The notes beneath the pieces were generated by a model. It did no database searches, was not told where the DNA came from, and saw nothing but the letters and a program-made list of their open reading frames with translations. From positions 186,001 through 250,000 of the forward strand of contig NZ_CP120373.1 of the NCBI RefSeq assembly GCF_029892065.1: a stretch of 64,000 nucleotides of DNA, in the 5' to 3' direction. Position numbers and translations under genes: made by a program. This DNA is from Sinorhizobium garamanticum. GTDB taxonomy: Bacteria; Pseudomonadota; Alphaproteobacteria; Rhizobiales; Rhizobiaceae. The stretch's first letter is position 1. Each line of letters starts with the position of its first letter. Below, piece after piece: positions 34,389-42,605 of this stretch.

Positions 34389-34754
34389 AATCGACGACCT
34401 TTCGAGTAGAGACGGAACTGGTTTGACCAATTTAATTCGGTCGCGGTTTCCGCCGCTGTTATACCAGTCTTGTTTGATCGAACTACCGGAACACTTGTGT
34501 GAAATACTCAAATTCTGCAACGATATGAGAGTTACAGGATTTGCGAGGGCAGAAACGAGGACGCGACGCACCCTTGACGATGGGCATCTTTGGTACTACC
34601 AGATGCCACCTACCAGAATTCAGGCGCGAGATCTGAAACGGGCAAAAAGGGGTCGAGGAGGGCCCATAACAAGCATCCACCCAAGAGGATCGGAAGGCCG
34701 GAACGGAATGCCCGCAACAACCGCGGGAGGGATGCAAAAATGGGAGGGAACCTT
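34389..34754. promoter_or_regulatory. Regulatory region of ABC operon A with two TGGT-N3-ACCA operators
   Basis: 366 bases without a gene. It holds TGGTTTGACCA (34419-34429) and TGGTACTACCA (34591-34601); the latter is framed by the inverted repeat GGCATCT/AGATGCC (34583-34589, 34601-34607). The spacing of 172 bases and the flanks (C...AATT and T...GA) recur at 44801-44811 and 44968-44978. These match the symmetric TGGT...ACCA sites used by FadR/FCD-type GntR regulators, so the GntR protein encoded at 41908 is the likely binder. Confidence 0.65.
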
Positions 34755-36065
34755 ATGCGCAAAACTGTGACCGGTCTCTTGGCCGGTATCGGCTTGACAC
34801 TCGCCAGCGGAACATCCGCGCTGGCGCAGGAACTGACGATCTTCTGGGCCGAGTGGGACCCGGCTAACTATCTCCAGGAACTGGTGAACGAGTATGAAGC
34901 CGAGACCGGCGTGACGGTCACGGTGGAAACCACGCCGTGGGCCGACTTCCAGACCAAGGCCTTCACCGAATTCAACGCCAAGGGCTCGGCCTACGACATG
35001 GTCGTCGGCGACAGCCAGTGGATCGGTGCGGCGTCCGAAGCCGGCCACTATGTCGACCTCACCGACTTCTTCAACAAGCACAAGCTAACCGAGGTCATGG
35101 CGCCGGCAACGGTGAAATACTACGCCGAATATCCGGCGAACTCCGGCAAGTATTGGTCGATCCCGGCTGAAGGCGACGCCGTCGGCTGGTCCTACCGCAA
35201 GGACTGGTTCGAAGACCCGAAGGAGATGGCAGCATTCAAGGAGAAGTACGGCTACGACCTCGCTCCGCCTAAGGACTGGAAGCAACTGCGCGACATCGCG
35301 GAATTCTTTCACCGTCCGGACGAGAAGCGCTACGGCATCGCGATCTACACCGACAACTCCTATGACGGCCTTGTCATGGGCGTCGAGAATGCAATCTTCT
35401 CCTTCGGCGGCGAGCTTGGCGACTATGCCAACTACAAGGTCGACGGCATCATCAACTCGGAGAAGAACGTAAAGGCGCTGGAGCTCTACCGCGAGCTCTA
35501 CGGCTTCACGCCTCCGGGCTGGGCGAAGAGTTTCTTCGTTGAGAACAACCAGGCAATCACCGAGAACCTGGCGGCGATGAGCATGAACTACTTCGCCTTC
35601 TTCCCGGCGCTGGTGAACGAGGCCTCCAATCCGAACGCCAAAGTGACCGGTTTCTTTGCCAACCCGGCCGGCCCGGACGGCCACCAGTTCGCAGCCCTCG
35701 GCGGCCAGGGCATCTCGATCGTCTCCTATTCCCAAAACAAAGAAGAGGCGATGAAATTCCTGGAATGGTTCGTCAAAGACGAGACCCAAAAGCGTTGGGC
35801 CGAGCTTGGCGGCTACACGGCGAGCGCCAAGGTGCTCGAATCCGAGGAGTTCCAGAACGCGACGCCCTATAACAAGGCCTTCTACGAGACGATGTTCAAG
35901 GTGAAGGACTTCTGGGCGACGCCGGAATATGCCGAATTGCTGATCCAGATGAACCAGCGCATCTATCCCTACGTCACGGCCGGCAAAGGCACGGCGAAGG
36001 AAGTGCTCGACGCGCTGGCTGCAGACTGGAAGGCCACGTTCGAGAAATACGGACGAAACAAATAG
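34755..36065 (+). CDS. ABC operon A: extracellular solute-binding protein
   Basis: 436-residue periplasmic binding protein. Seen: signal peptide 'MRKTVTGLLAGIGLTLASG' cleaved after 'ALA', then 'ELTIFWAEWDPANYLQELV', 'TPWADFQTKAFTEFNAKGS', 'VVGDSQWIGAASEAGHYVDL' and 'GWSYRKDWF'. It is clearly paralogous to the binding protein at 59838-61163 (same W.A.WDPAN, GDSQWIG and Y.YRKDWF blocks). GGGAGG precedes the ATG. First gene of a six-gene operon; the ligand is probably a sugar acid or polyol, judging by the adjacent epimerase/dehydratase cluster. Confidence 0.94.
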   Translation: MRKTVTGLLAGIGLTLASGTSALAQELTIFWAEWDPANYLQELVNEYEAETGVTVTVETTPWADFQTKAFTEFNAKGSAYDMVVGDSQWIGAASEAGHYVDLTDFFNKHKLTEVMAPATVKYYAEYPANSGKYWSIPAEGDAVGWSYRKDWFEDPKEMAAFKEKYGYDLAPPKDWKQLRDIAEFFHRPDEKRYGIAIYTDNSYDGLVMGVENAIFSFGGELGDYANYKVDGIINSEKNVKALELYRELYGFTPPGWAKSFFVENNQAITENLAAMSMNYFAFFPALVNEASNPNAKVTGFFANPAGPDGHQFAALGGQGISIVSYSQNKEEAMKFLEWFVKDETQKRWAELGGYTASAKVLESEEFQNATPYNKAFYETMFKVKDFWATPEYAELLIQMNQRIYPYVTAGKGTAKEVLDALAADWKATFEKYGRNK

Positions 36066-36075
36066 CAAGTGCCCC

Positions 36076-36096
36076 CTGGAGGGGGCTCTGCCCCCT
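36076..36096 (+). promoter_or_regulatory. Intercistronic stem-loop after binding protein A
   Basis: Perfect 9-bp stem GGAGGGGGC/GCCCCCTCC with a TCT loop, ten bases after the stop codon, followed by only three T residues. It probably protects or attenuates mRNA so that binding protein exceeds permease. Confidence 0.75.
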
Positions 36097-36220
36097 CCGT
36101 TTACATATTTGCGTTCCCGCGTCGATGGCGCGGCTTGAGCGGGCGCGGCGCCCGGGACATTTACTTCGCGCATCGTGATGCCAGTGTCGGCATCCTGCGC
36201 CGAACTCTCGGAGGAGGAGA

Positions 36221-37129
36221 GTGTTGGCCACCGTAGTCATGACATCGCTCGACGCGAAGTCGCGCGCCGCCTCACGCGGCATGAGCGACATGAAGATCCG
36301 CAACCTGTTCATCATTCCGACGATCCTCTTCCTGATCGTCTTCAACATTTTTCCGCTGATCTATTCGCTCGGCTACTCCTTTACTGATTTCCGCGCTTCG
36401 ACGAACGTGTCGGCCAATTTCGTCGGGTTGCAGAACTATCGCGAGTTGCTCAACGACCCATTCATCTGGTCGAACTTCGCGATTACAGCGAAATACGTGA
36501 TCGTCTCGGTCTCGGGTCAGGTGGTCGTCGGCTTCGGTACCGCGATGCTGCTCAACCGCGACATTCCGCTCAAGGGCCTGCTTACCACGCTGCTGCTCCT
36601 GCCGATGATGCTCTCGATGGCGGTCGTCGGCCTCTTCTGGAAGCTGCTCTACGACCCGTCCTTCGGCATCATCAACTATGCGCTTGGCTTCGGCTCCTTT
36701 GAATGGCTTTCGAACCCCGACATGGCGCTCTATGCCGTTGCCATCACCGACATCTGGATGTGGTCGCCCTTCGTGATGCTGCTCTCACTTGCCGGCCTAT
36801 CGGCCGTGCCAAAGCATCTCTATGAGGCCGCCGCGATCGACCGGGCGGGACCGTTCTACACGTTCTTCCGCATCACGCTGCCGCTCGTCGCCCCCATCCT
36901 GATGATCGCGATCATCTTCCGCACAATGGAGGCTTTCAAGACCTTCGACATCGCCTATATCCTGACGAGCCAGCCGACGACCGAAGTGATCTCGATCCGT
37001 CTCTACAAGATGGCTTTCCAGGAATGGCAGACCGGGCGCTCCTGCGCGCTCGCCTACATCGTGCTGATCATGGTGCTCGCCATCACCAACATCTACGTCA
37101 AGTATCTTAACAAGGTAAAGGAGCGCTGA
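36221..37129 (+). CDS. ABC operon A: permease 1
   Basis: 302-residue MalF/UgpA-type permease with about six helices. Seen: 'NLFIIPTILFLIVFNIFPLIYSL', 'VGLQNYRELLNDPFIW', and the EAA loop 'HLYEAAAIDRAGPFYTFFRI'. The GTG at 36221 follows GGAGGAG closely; an in-frame ATG at 36239 is an alternative start. The C-terminus 'INIYVK.LNKVK.R' pattern is shared with permease 1 of operon B (58789-59766). Confidence 0.93.
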   Translation: MLATVVMTSLDAKSRAASRGMSDMKIRNLFIIPTILFLIVFNIFPLIYSLGYSFTDFRASTNVSANFVGLQNYRELLNDPFIWSNFAITAKYVIVSVSGQVVVGFGTAMLLNRDIPLKGLLTTLLLLPMMLSMAVVGLFWKLLYDPSFGIINYALGFGSFEWLSNPDMALYAVAITDIWMWSPFVMLLSLAGLSAVPKHLYEAAAIDRAGPFYTFFRITLPLVAPILMIAIIFRTMEAFKTFDIAYILTSQPTTEVISIRLYKMAFQEWQTGRSCALAYIVLIMVLAITNIYVKYLNKVKER

Positions 37130-37130
37130 G

Positions 37131-38090
37131 GTGGCTGCCGTCCGAACCCGCTCCGAACGCGCGCTGAACCGGCTGGCGATCGCCGCCGTGCTGGTCATCA
37201 CGCTGATTTTCCTCGCGCCGATCTACTGGATCACGTCGACGGCATTCAAGCCGCGCAACCTAGCCACGACCATTCCACCGACGATCGTCTTCGAGCCGGA
37301 GATATCACCTTTCGTGAAGCTCTTCACCAAACGTTCGCAGATGCGCGGAGCGCCGACGCCGGAAGAATATGCTGCCGCCCCGTGGTGGGAGCGGCTCGTG
37401 TTTGATGGCGGCGAGAAGGTGGTGCGCTCCGGCCGTGGTGATATCCAGTTGTCCGGCTATCCGAACCGCTTCATGAACTCGCTGATCGTCGCTATCAGCT
37501 CGACGGTGCTCGCCGTGGGCATGGGGACATTCACGGCCTACGGCTTCTCGCGCTTCAAGGTGAAGGGGGAAGCGGATTTGCTCTTCTTCATCCTGTCGAC
37601 GCGCATGCTTCCGCCCGTGGTCGTGGCTATTCCAATGTTCCTCATGTACCGCGCCGTCGGACTTAACGACACGCACTGGGGCCTCATCATCCTCTACACC
37701 GCCTTCAATCTCTCCTTCTCGGTCTGGCTCATGAAGGGTTTCATCGACGAGATCCCGAAGGAGTATGAGGAGGCAGCGCTCGTCGACGGCTACACGCGTA
37801 TGGAAGCCTTCTTCAAGATCGTGATCCCGGAAGCCGCCACCGGCATCGCCGCGACCGCCGTCTTCTGCTTCATCACGGCCTGGAACGAATATGCCTTCGC
37901 GCTGATCATGACGAACCGGCGGGCGCAGACCGCACCGCCCTTCATTCCGAGCCAGGTCGGCTCCGGCCTGCCAGACTGGACCGTCATTGCTGCCGGCACG
38001 TTCATGTTCCTTCTGCCGGTCGCCATCTTCACCTTCCTGCTCAGGAACCATCTCCTGCGCGGCATGAGCTTCGGGGCGATCCGCAAATGA
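37131..38090 (+). CDS. ABC operon A: permease 2
   Basis: 319-residue MalG-type permease with a GTG start one base after the previous stop. Compared with MalG it has a periplasmic insertion of about 50 residues ('KLFTKRSQMRGAPTPEEYAA' to 'DIQLSGYPNRF', roughly residues 60-115). Seen: 'TRMLPPVVVAIPMFLMYR', EAA loop 'EYEEAALVDGYTRMEAFFKI', terminal 'LLRGMSFGAIRK'. The same insertion position and terminal 'RGxxFGAxRK' occur in operon B permease 2, showing a common subfamily. Confidence 0.93.
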   Translation: MAAVRTRSERALNRLAIAAVLVITLIFLAPIYWITSTAFKPRNLATTIPPTIVFEPEISPFVKLFTKRSQMRGAPTPEEYAAAPWWERLVFDGGEKVVRSGRGDIQLSGYPNRFMNSLIVAISSTVLAVGMGTFTAYGFSRFKVKGEADLLFFILSTRMLPPVVVAIPMFLMYRAVGLNDTHWGLIILYTAFNLSFSVWLMKGFIDEIPKEYEEAALVDGYTRMEAFFKIVIPEAATGIAATAVFCFITAWNEYAFALIMTNRRAQTAPPFIPSQVGSGLPDWTVIAAGTFMFLLPVAIFTFLLRNHLLRGMSFGAIRK

Positions 38091-38290
38091 CCTTCCGTGC
38101 CTTGAACCAGAAATACCTCGAGCCCGGCGCGCAGCTCCTGATGATCTTCGGCATCATCGCGCTCTGCCAGCCCTGGAACCTCTTCCTCCACCGCTACGGA
38201 CTAACGATCACGCTCATCGGCCTCATCGGTTTCATGATCACGTCGAAGATCCCTCCGGAAGAAAAACGAGAGGAGAGCGGCCATTCATGA
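38087..38290 (+). CDS. ABC operon A: small two-helix membrane protein
   Basis: 67-residue protein overlapping permease 2 by four bases and the first ATPase by four, so it is translationally locked into the operon. Two hydrophobic helices ('AQLLMIFGIIALCQPW' and 'YGLTITLIGLIGFMIT') are joined by a short loop. It ends in a charged tail after 'SKIPPE'. The protein at 57630-57839 in operon B has the same position, size, QP(W/F) motif after helix 1 and SK(I/F)P motif after helix 2. Not a known core ABC component; likely an accessory membrane subunit. Confidence 0.85.
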   Translation: MTFRALNQKYLEPGAQLLMIFGIIALCQPWNLFLHRYGLTITLIGLIGFMITSKIPPEEKREESGHS

Positions 38291-39396
38291 CGCAGATTGA
38301 ACTAAGGGGAATCGAAAAGTATTTCGGCGCCGTCCAGGTCATCAAGAATCTCAACCTCGCCATCGCGGACAACGAGTTCATCGTGCTGCTCGGCCAATCG
38401 GGTTGCGGCAAGACGACAACGCTACGCGCTATCGCCGGTCTCGAGACGATCGACGAGGGCGACATTCTCATCGACGGCCAGCCGGTGCAGCATATGAAGG
38501 CGTCGGACCGGGACATCGCCATGGTGTTCCAGTCCTTCTCGCTCTATCCGCACATGACGGTGTACGAAAATATCGCCTTCCCACTGCGCGCCACGCGCAT
38601 GAGCAAGGGCGACGTCGACACGGCGGTGCGCGAGATCGCGCGCGTGCTGCGCATCTCTGACCTGCTCGACCGCAAACCGTCGGCGCTCTCCGGCGGCGAC
38701 ATGCAGCGCGTGGCGATCGGCCGGGCCCTCGTGCGTCGGCCCAAGGCCATGCTGATGGACGAGCCGATCGGCGCCCTCGACGCGAAGTTGCGCGAGGAGA
38801 TGCGCGCCGAAATCAAGCGGTTGCACATCAAGCAGGGCTCGACGACCATCTACGTGACGCATGACCAGGTCGAGGCCATGGCGCTTGCCGACCGCATCGT
38901 CATCATGCACGAGGGCATTCTCCAGCAGGTCGGCAGCCCTTCCGAGGTCTATGCCTACCCAGCGAACATGTTCGTCGCCCAGTTCGTCGGAAGCCCTGTG
39001 ATGAACATGGCGAAGGCGACCGTCAGAGAGACGGACGGGCATGCCAGCGTGCATGTCAGCGACGCGAACAAGGGCTTCGACTTCCCGGCCGCCCTGTCCA
39101 ACCGCCTCTCCGACGCCAAGGCCGAGAACGGTAACCTGACGCTTGGCGTTAGGCCCGAGGGTGTGCTTGTCTCGCGCGAAGCCCGCGATGGCTTCATACC
39201 CGTCGAGGCGCACATTATCGAACCGCTAGGCTCGCACGACATCGTTGACCTCAAGGTGGGCGACCAGATGCTGCGCGCCCGCACGAAGAGCGGTTTCGTG
39301 CCCGGTGCGGGCGAAGCCGTCTGGGCGCGCATCGATCCCGCCCAGGCTCACTTCTTCAACACCGCGACCGGCACGTCGCTGGGGATCAGACTCTGA
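38287..39396 (+). CDS. ABC operon A: ATPase 1 (LSGGD type)
   Basis: 369-residue MalK/UgpC-like ATPase. Seen: Walker A GQSGCGKT (36-43), signature LSGGD (134-138) with Asp in place of the usual Gln, Walker B MLMDE (155-159), 'YVTHDQVEAM' H-loop, and a TOBE domain ('LGVRPEGV'). It overlaps the next ATPase by one base. Having two different ATPase genes suggests a heterodimeric motor. Confidence 0.94.
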   Translation: MTQIELRGIEKYFGAVQVIKNLNLAIADNEFIVLLGQSGCGKTTTLRAIAGLETIDEGDILIDGQPVQHMKASDRDIAMVFQSFSLYPHMTVYENIAFPLRATRMSKGDVDTAVREIARVLRISDLLDRKPSALSGGDMQRVAIGRALVRRPKAMLMDEPIGALDAKLREEMRAEIKRLHIKQGSTTIYVTHDQVEAMALADRIVIMHEGILQQVGSPSEVYAYPANMFVAQFVGSPVMNMAKATVRETDGHASVHVSDANKGFDFPAALSNRLSDAKAENGNLTLGVRPEGVLVSREARDGFIPVEAHIIEPLGSHDIVDLKVGDQMLRARTKSGFVPGAGEAVWARIDPAQAHFFNTATGTSLGIRL

Positions 39397-40475
39397 TGGC
39401 GCATATCGAACTCAAGGGCATCACCAAAATATTTGGCCACCACACGGCACTGAAGAACCTGAACCTCGAAATCGCCGATGGCGAGTTCTTCGTGCTGCTC
39501 GGCCAGACCGGCGCCGGCAAGACGACGACGCTGCGCCTGATCGCCGGCCTCGAAAAGCCGACGGACGGCAAGGTCTTCATCGACGGCGAGGACGTGGCGG
39601 ACTGGAGCGCGGCCGAGCGCGACGTGGCGCTCGTGCTGCAGCAATATTCGCTCTATCCGCGCTACACGGTGCGGGAGAACCTGGAATTTCCGCTGAGACC
39701 CCGCATTCGTCGGGTCGAGCCGGCGGAGATTCAGGAACGCGTTGCCCGCGTAGCCAAGACGCTGCGCATCGAGCACCTGCTGGACCGCAAGACGGATCGA
39801 CTTTCCGGCGGCGAGATGCAGCGCGTCTCGATCGGCCGTGCGATCGTGCGCAAGCCGCGCGTGTTCTTGATGGACGAGCCGCTATCAGCGCTTGACGCCA
39901 AGCTGCGCGAGGCGCTGCGTACGGAGCTCAAGAACCTCCAGATGAACCTCGGCGCGACTTTCCTCTTCGTCACCCACGACCAGATCGAGGCGATGTCGAT
40001 GGGCGACAAGATCGGCGTCCTCAACAACGGCCAGCTCGTGCAGACCGGCACGCCGCAGGAGATCTACCGCAATCCGGTCAACACTTTCGTCGCGCGCGCC
40101 GTCGGCTCACCACCGATGAACCTGATCTCCGGCACGCTTGCCGGCGACGAGGCCGTCGCCAGCGAAGGCTACCGCCTGCCGCTCGGCAGCGGGCACGGTG
40201 CGGCGACGGACGGGCGGCCGCTCACCTTCGGCATCCGTCCCGAGGACCTCTTTCTTGACATCGGCGCGCCGGGCGAGGCCCGCGTGCACGACGTGGAAAA
40301 CCATGGAGTCGAGAAGATCGTGACGCTCCGCACCGCCGGCGAGACGCTGCTGCAGGCAACCGTGCCAGCCCAGACGAGCCTCGCGATCGAGGAGACCGTG
40401 CGCTTCTCGTGGAACCCGGAGAAGGTCGTCCTCTTCGACGGTGCGAGCGGCGTCAGCCTGCGACACGCCAGCTGA
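39396..40475 (+). CDS. ABC operon A: ATPase 2 (LSGGE type)
   Basis: 359-residue second ATPase. Seen: Walker A GQTGAGKT, with Ala where ATPase 1 has Cys, signature LSGGE (136-140), Walker B FLMDE, 'FVTHDQIEAM', and a TOBE domain ('FGIRPEDLF'). It corresponds to the LSGGE ATPase at 55529-56536 of operon B. Last gene of the operon, followed by a 12-bp perfect stem-loop. Confidence 0.94.
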   Translation: MAHIELKGITKIFGHHTALKNLNLEIADGEFFVLLGQTGAGKTTTLRLIAGLEKPTDGKVFIDGEDVADWSAAERDVALVLQQYSLYPRYTVRENLEFPLRPRIRRVEPAEIQERVARVAKTLRIEHLLDRKTDRLSGGEMQRVSIGRAIVRKPRVFLMDEPLSALDAKLREALRTELKNLQMNLGATFLFVTHDQIEAMSMGDKIGVLNNGQLVQTGTPQEIYRNPVNTFVARAVGSPPMNLISGTLAGDEAVASEGYRLPLGSGHGAATDGRPLTFGIRPEDLFLDIGAPGEARVHDVENHGVEKIVTLRTAGETLLQATVPAQTSLAIEETVRFSWNPEKVVLFDGASGVSLRHAS

Positions 40476-40481
40476 TCACCC

Positions 40482-40510
40482 TTACCTGATTGCTTTTTGC
40501 AATCAGGTAA
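40482..40510 (+). terminator. Stem-loop at the end of ABC operon A
   Basis: A perfect 12-bp inverted repeat TTACCTGATTGC/GCAATCAGGTAA (40482-40493 with 40499-40510) with a five-T loop, six bases after the stop. No T-run follows, so it may be a weak terminator or an RNA-stabilising end. Confidence 0.6.
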
Positions 40511-40638
40511 TAACGACCTCCGTGAATGATGCGTAGGTCGCCATGAAGTCCATCTCTACATCCCACGCCTTCTCGTTCTTTTCCAAATGGCGTTTCGAGC
40601 ACCGCCTGCTCGACCGCGCCGGATCGGGACTGAGCCTG

Positions 40639-40910
40639 GAGCCCTTCAGGGTTAAATGGAAACGGTTCTGTTGGCTCAAACGGAGTCGGATGGTCGACCG
40701 GTCGGCGCGCGGCGTAGCCAAAGCATACGTCCAAGCCGGCCGGCCGATCAGGCGGCCCGTTTCAGCCAACCCGAAGGGCCGGGCATCTTTCCGCCAGGCT
40801 CAGAGGCGATCGGCTCGGACGTACATCCGGGTACGCCCCTTCGCCGATCGCCTCTGCCCTGACGAAAACCTGCTCCGGCAGAACTGCTTCCATTTAACCC
40901 TGAAGGGCTC
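40639..40910. repeat. Composite palindromic intergenic element (RIME-like)
   Basis: The 23-bp arms at 40639-40661 and 40888-40910 are perfect inverted copies. Between them lies a second hairpin, CAGAGGCGATCGGC (40801-40814) pairing with GCCGATCGCCTCTG (40843-40856). The mosaic of palindromes resembles rhizobial intergenic mosaic elements. It fills the gap between ABC operon A and the dehydrogenase gene and touches the latter's stop codon; probably it forms RNA structure at both transcript ends. Confidence 0.7.
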
Positions 40911-41884
40911 TAGGCCGGAAACCGACGGCGATAGCGATCGACCACTTCGGGATTGCGCAGATTGACCGGCAGATCGCCCTTGAGGATGCGCAATACCTCG
41001 CCCGCCGCCCCCGTGCCCATGCGCATCATGCTTTCTTCCGTGATGCCCGCGAGGTGGGGAGTGACGATGACATTGTCGAAGGTGAAATAGGGATGGTCGA
41101 GCGGCAGCGGTTGGGTCGAGAACACGTCGAGCGCCGCACCGCCGATCCTACCCTCCCGCAGCGCCTCTATCAGCGCCGCGTCCTCAACGACCGGGCCGCG
41201 CGACACGTTGACGAGGATCGCGCCCGGCTTCATGCGCGCGATGCGCGCACGGCTGAGAAGGTCGGTCGTCTCTGGCGTCAGCGGGCAGCAGAGCACGACG
41301 ATGTCGGCGGTAGAGACCAGATCGTCAAGTGACAAGAAGCGCACGTCCTCGGGCAGGCCTTCCGGCGAACGGCTGTTGGCGATGACCTCCATGCCGAAAC
41401 CGTATTTCGCGATCTTGAAGATCGCCTTGCCGACATTGCCCATGCCAATGATGCCGATCGTGCGGCCGCCGAGGTCGACCGCCCGGTCGGAATGGCCGCG
41501 TCCCGCCGCCCAGCCGCTCGCCCGAAGGTCGCGGTCCATCGGGCGGAACTGCCGGAGCAGCGCCAGCGTCACCATAAAGACATGCTCTGCAACCGTCGGC
41601 GCATTGACGGCCGGCACGTTGGCGACGAGCACGCCGGCCCGGGTCGCCACGTCGATGGGGATCATGTCGAGCCCCGCGCCGTGCCGAACGGCAGCCCGCA
41701 GCGCTGGTGCATCGTCGAAGAAGGCCGGCGGGATCGGCGCACGCACGATCACGATCTCCGCACCGCGTCCTTCACGAAGCAACGTTTCGGGATCGGGAGC
41801 GGACGCAATACAGAGATTGCCCGCGGCCTTCAGCATAGCCTCGGCCGCCGGGTGCAGGGCATGCGTGGAAAAGATGAAGCTCAT
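40910..41884 (-). CDS. D-2-hydroxyacid dehydrogenase family protein
   Basis: 324-residue NAD(P)-dependent dehydrogenase of the phosphoglycerate/glyoxylate-reductase superfamily. Seen: Rossmann motif GMGNVG (147-152), 'VNVSRGPVV' (Arg229) and 'TPHLAG' (His277). The catalytic Glu of the usual (D)VF..EP is Gln258 here ('DVFSTQPLP'), which may alter proton relay or mark a subfamily. Likely reduces or oxidises a 2-keto/2-hydroxy acid in the same pathway as the upstream dehydratase and epimerase. It lies 23 bases after the GntR gene. Confidence 0.88.
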   Translation of the reverse strand: MSFIFSTHALHPAAEAMLKAAGNLCIASAPDPETLLREGRGAEIVIVRAPIPPAFFDDAPALRAAVRHGAGLDMIPIDVATRAGVLVANVPAVNAPTVAEHVFMVTLALLRQFRPMDRDLRASGWAAGRGHSDRAVDLGGRTIGIIGMGNVGKAIFKIAKYGFGMEVIANSRSPEGLPEDVRFLSLDDLVSTADIVVLCCPLTPETTDLLSRARIARMKPGAILVNVSRGPVVEDAALIEALREGRIGGAALDVFSTQPLPLDHPYFTFDNVIVTPHLAGITEESMMRMGTGAAGEVLRILKGDLPVNLRNPEVVDRYRRRFPA

Positions 41885-41907
41885 CGCCCCTCCCCGTCGA
41901 TTGCGCC

Positions 41908-42600
41908 CTATTCGGCGGCCGTCGCCGATCCCCCGATAAGGCCCTTCCAGTAACTCTCGGCCCCTTGAAGGTGCGCATTCATGAGCGCCTGGGCGAGATT
42001 GCCGTCGCGGGCAAGCAGCGCCTCGTAGATGCGAATATGCTCCTCGTGCGAGCGCCGGCTGCGCGCGATATCGCCGAAATAGATCGGCAGGCGCTGTTCG
42101 CCCATCGTGTAGTAGACGCTGCAGACGCGATAGAAGACGCTGTTTTTGGTGGCGCGCACGATCTCCAGGTGGAAATCACGGTCCTCCCGGGCCAGCCCTT
42201 CGCCTGCCGCGATCTTGGCTTCCGATGCCGCGAGGATCTCCCGCAGGCGCTCGTAGTTCTCCTCCGTCGCCCGTGCGCAGGCGAGCTCAGCGGCCTTGAT
42301 CTCGTGGATCTTCCGCAGTTCCACCGTCTCGTAAATAAGGATCGGATCGAGTGGCACGCCTGCGCGTGCGAAGAGCGCCATCGCCTCGACGCTCGCCTCC
42401 GTCGTCGTCAGGTAGATTCCGGATTTCGCGCGGCGCTCGACGATGCGCATCGCCTCCAGAATCGCGAGCGCTTCGCGGATCTGGCCGCGGCTGACGTTGA
42501 AATGCTCCGCAAGCTCCCGTTCCGAAGGCGTGCGGCCGTTGCCGCTCGAATTGGAGAAGAGATGTGCCGCCAGGTCGGAGAGGAGTGAGTTTTCTTTCAT
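41908..42600 (-). CDS. GntR-family regulator, FadR/FCD subfamily
   Basis: 230-residue regulator. Seen: winged helix 'TPSERELAEHFNVSRGQIREALAIL' and an FCD effector domain with metal-type ligands ('EDRDFHLEIV', later 'HEEHIRIYEAL'). A GTG six bases upstream, overlapping the dehydratase stop, is an alternative start. Located within the catabolic operon, so it is autoregulated. FCD regulators bind TGGT-N3-ACCA-like palindromes; such sites lie upstream of ABC operon A (34419, 34591) and in the epimerase divergent region (44801, 44968). Confidence 0.92.
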   Translation of the reverse strand: MKENSLLSDLAAHLFSNSSGNGRTPSERELAEHFNVSRGQIREALAILEAMRIVERRAKSGIYLTTTEASVEAMALFARAGVPLDPILIYETVELRKIHEIKAAELACARATEENYERLREILAASEAKIAAGEGLAREDRDFHLEIVRATKNSVFYRVCSVYYTMGEQRLPIYFGDIARSRRSHEEHIRIYEALLARDGNLAQALMNAHLQGAESYWKGLIGGSATAAE

Positions 42601-42605
42601 CGTCA

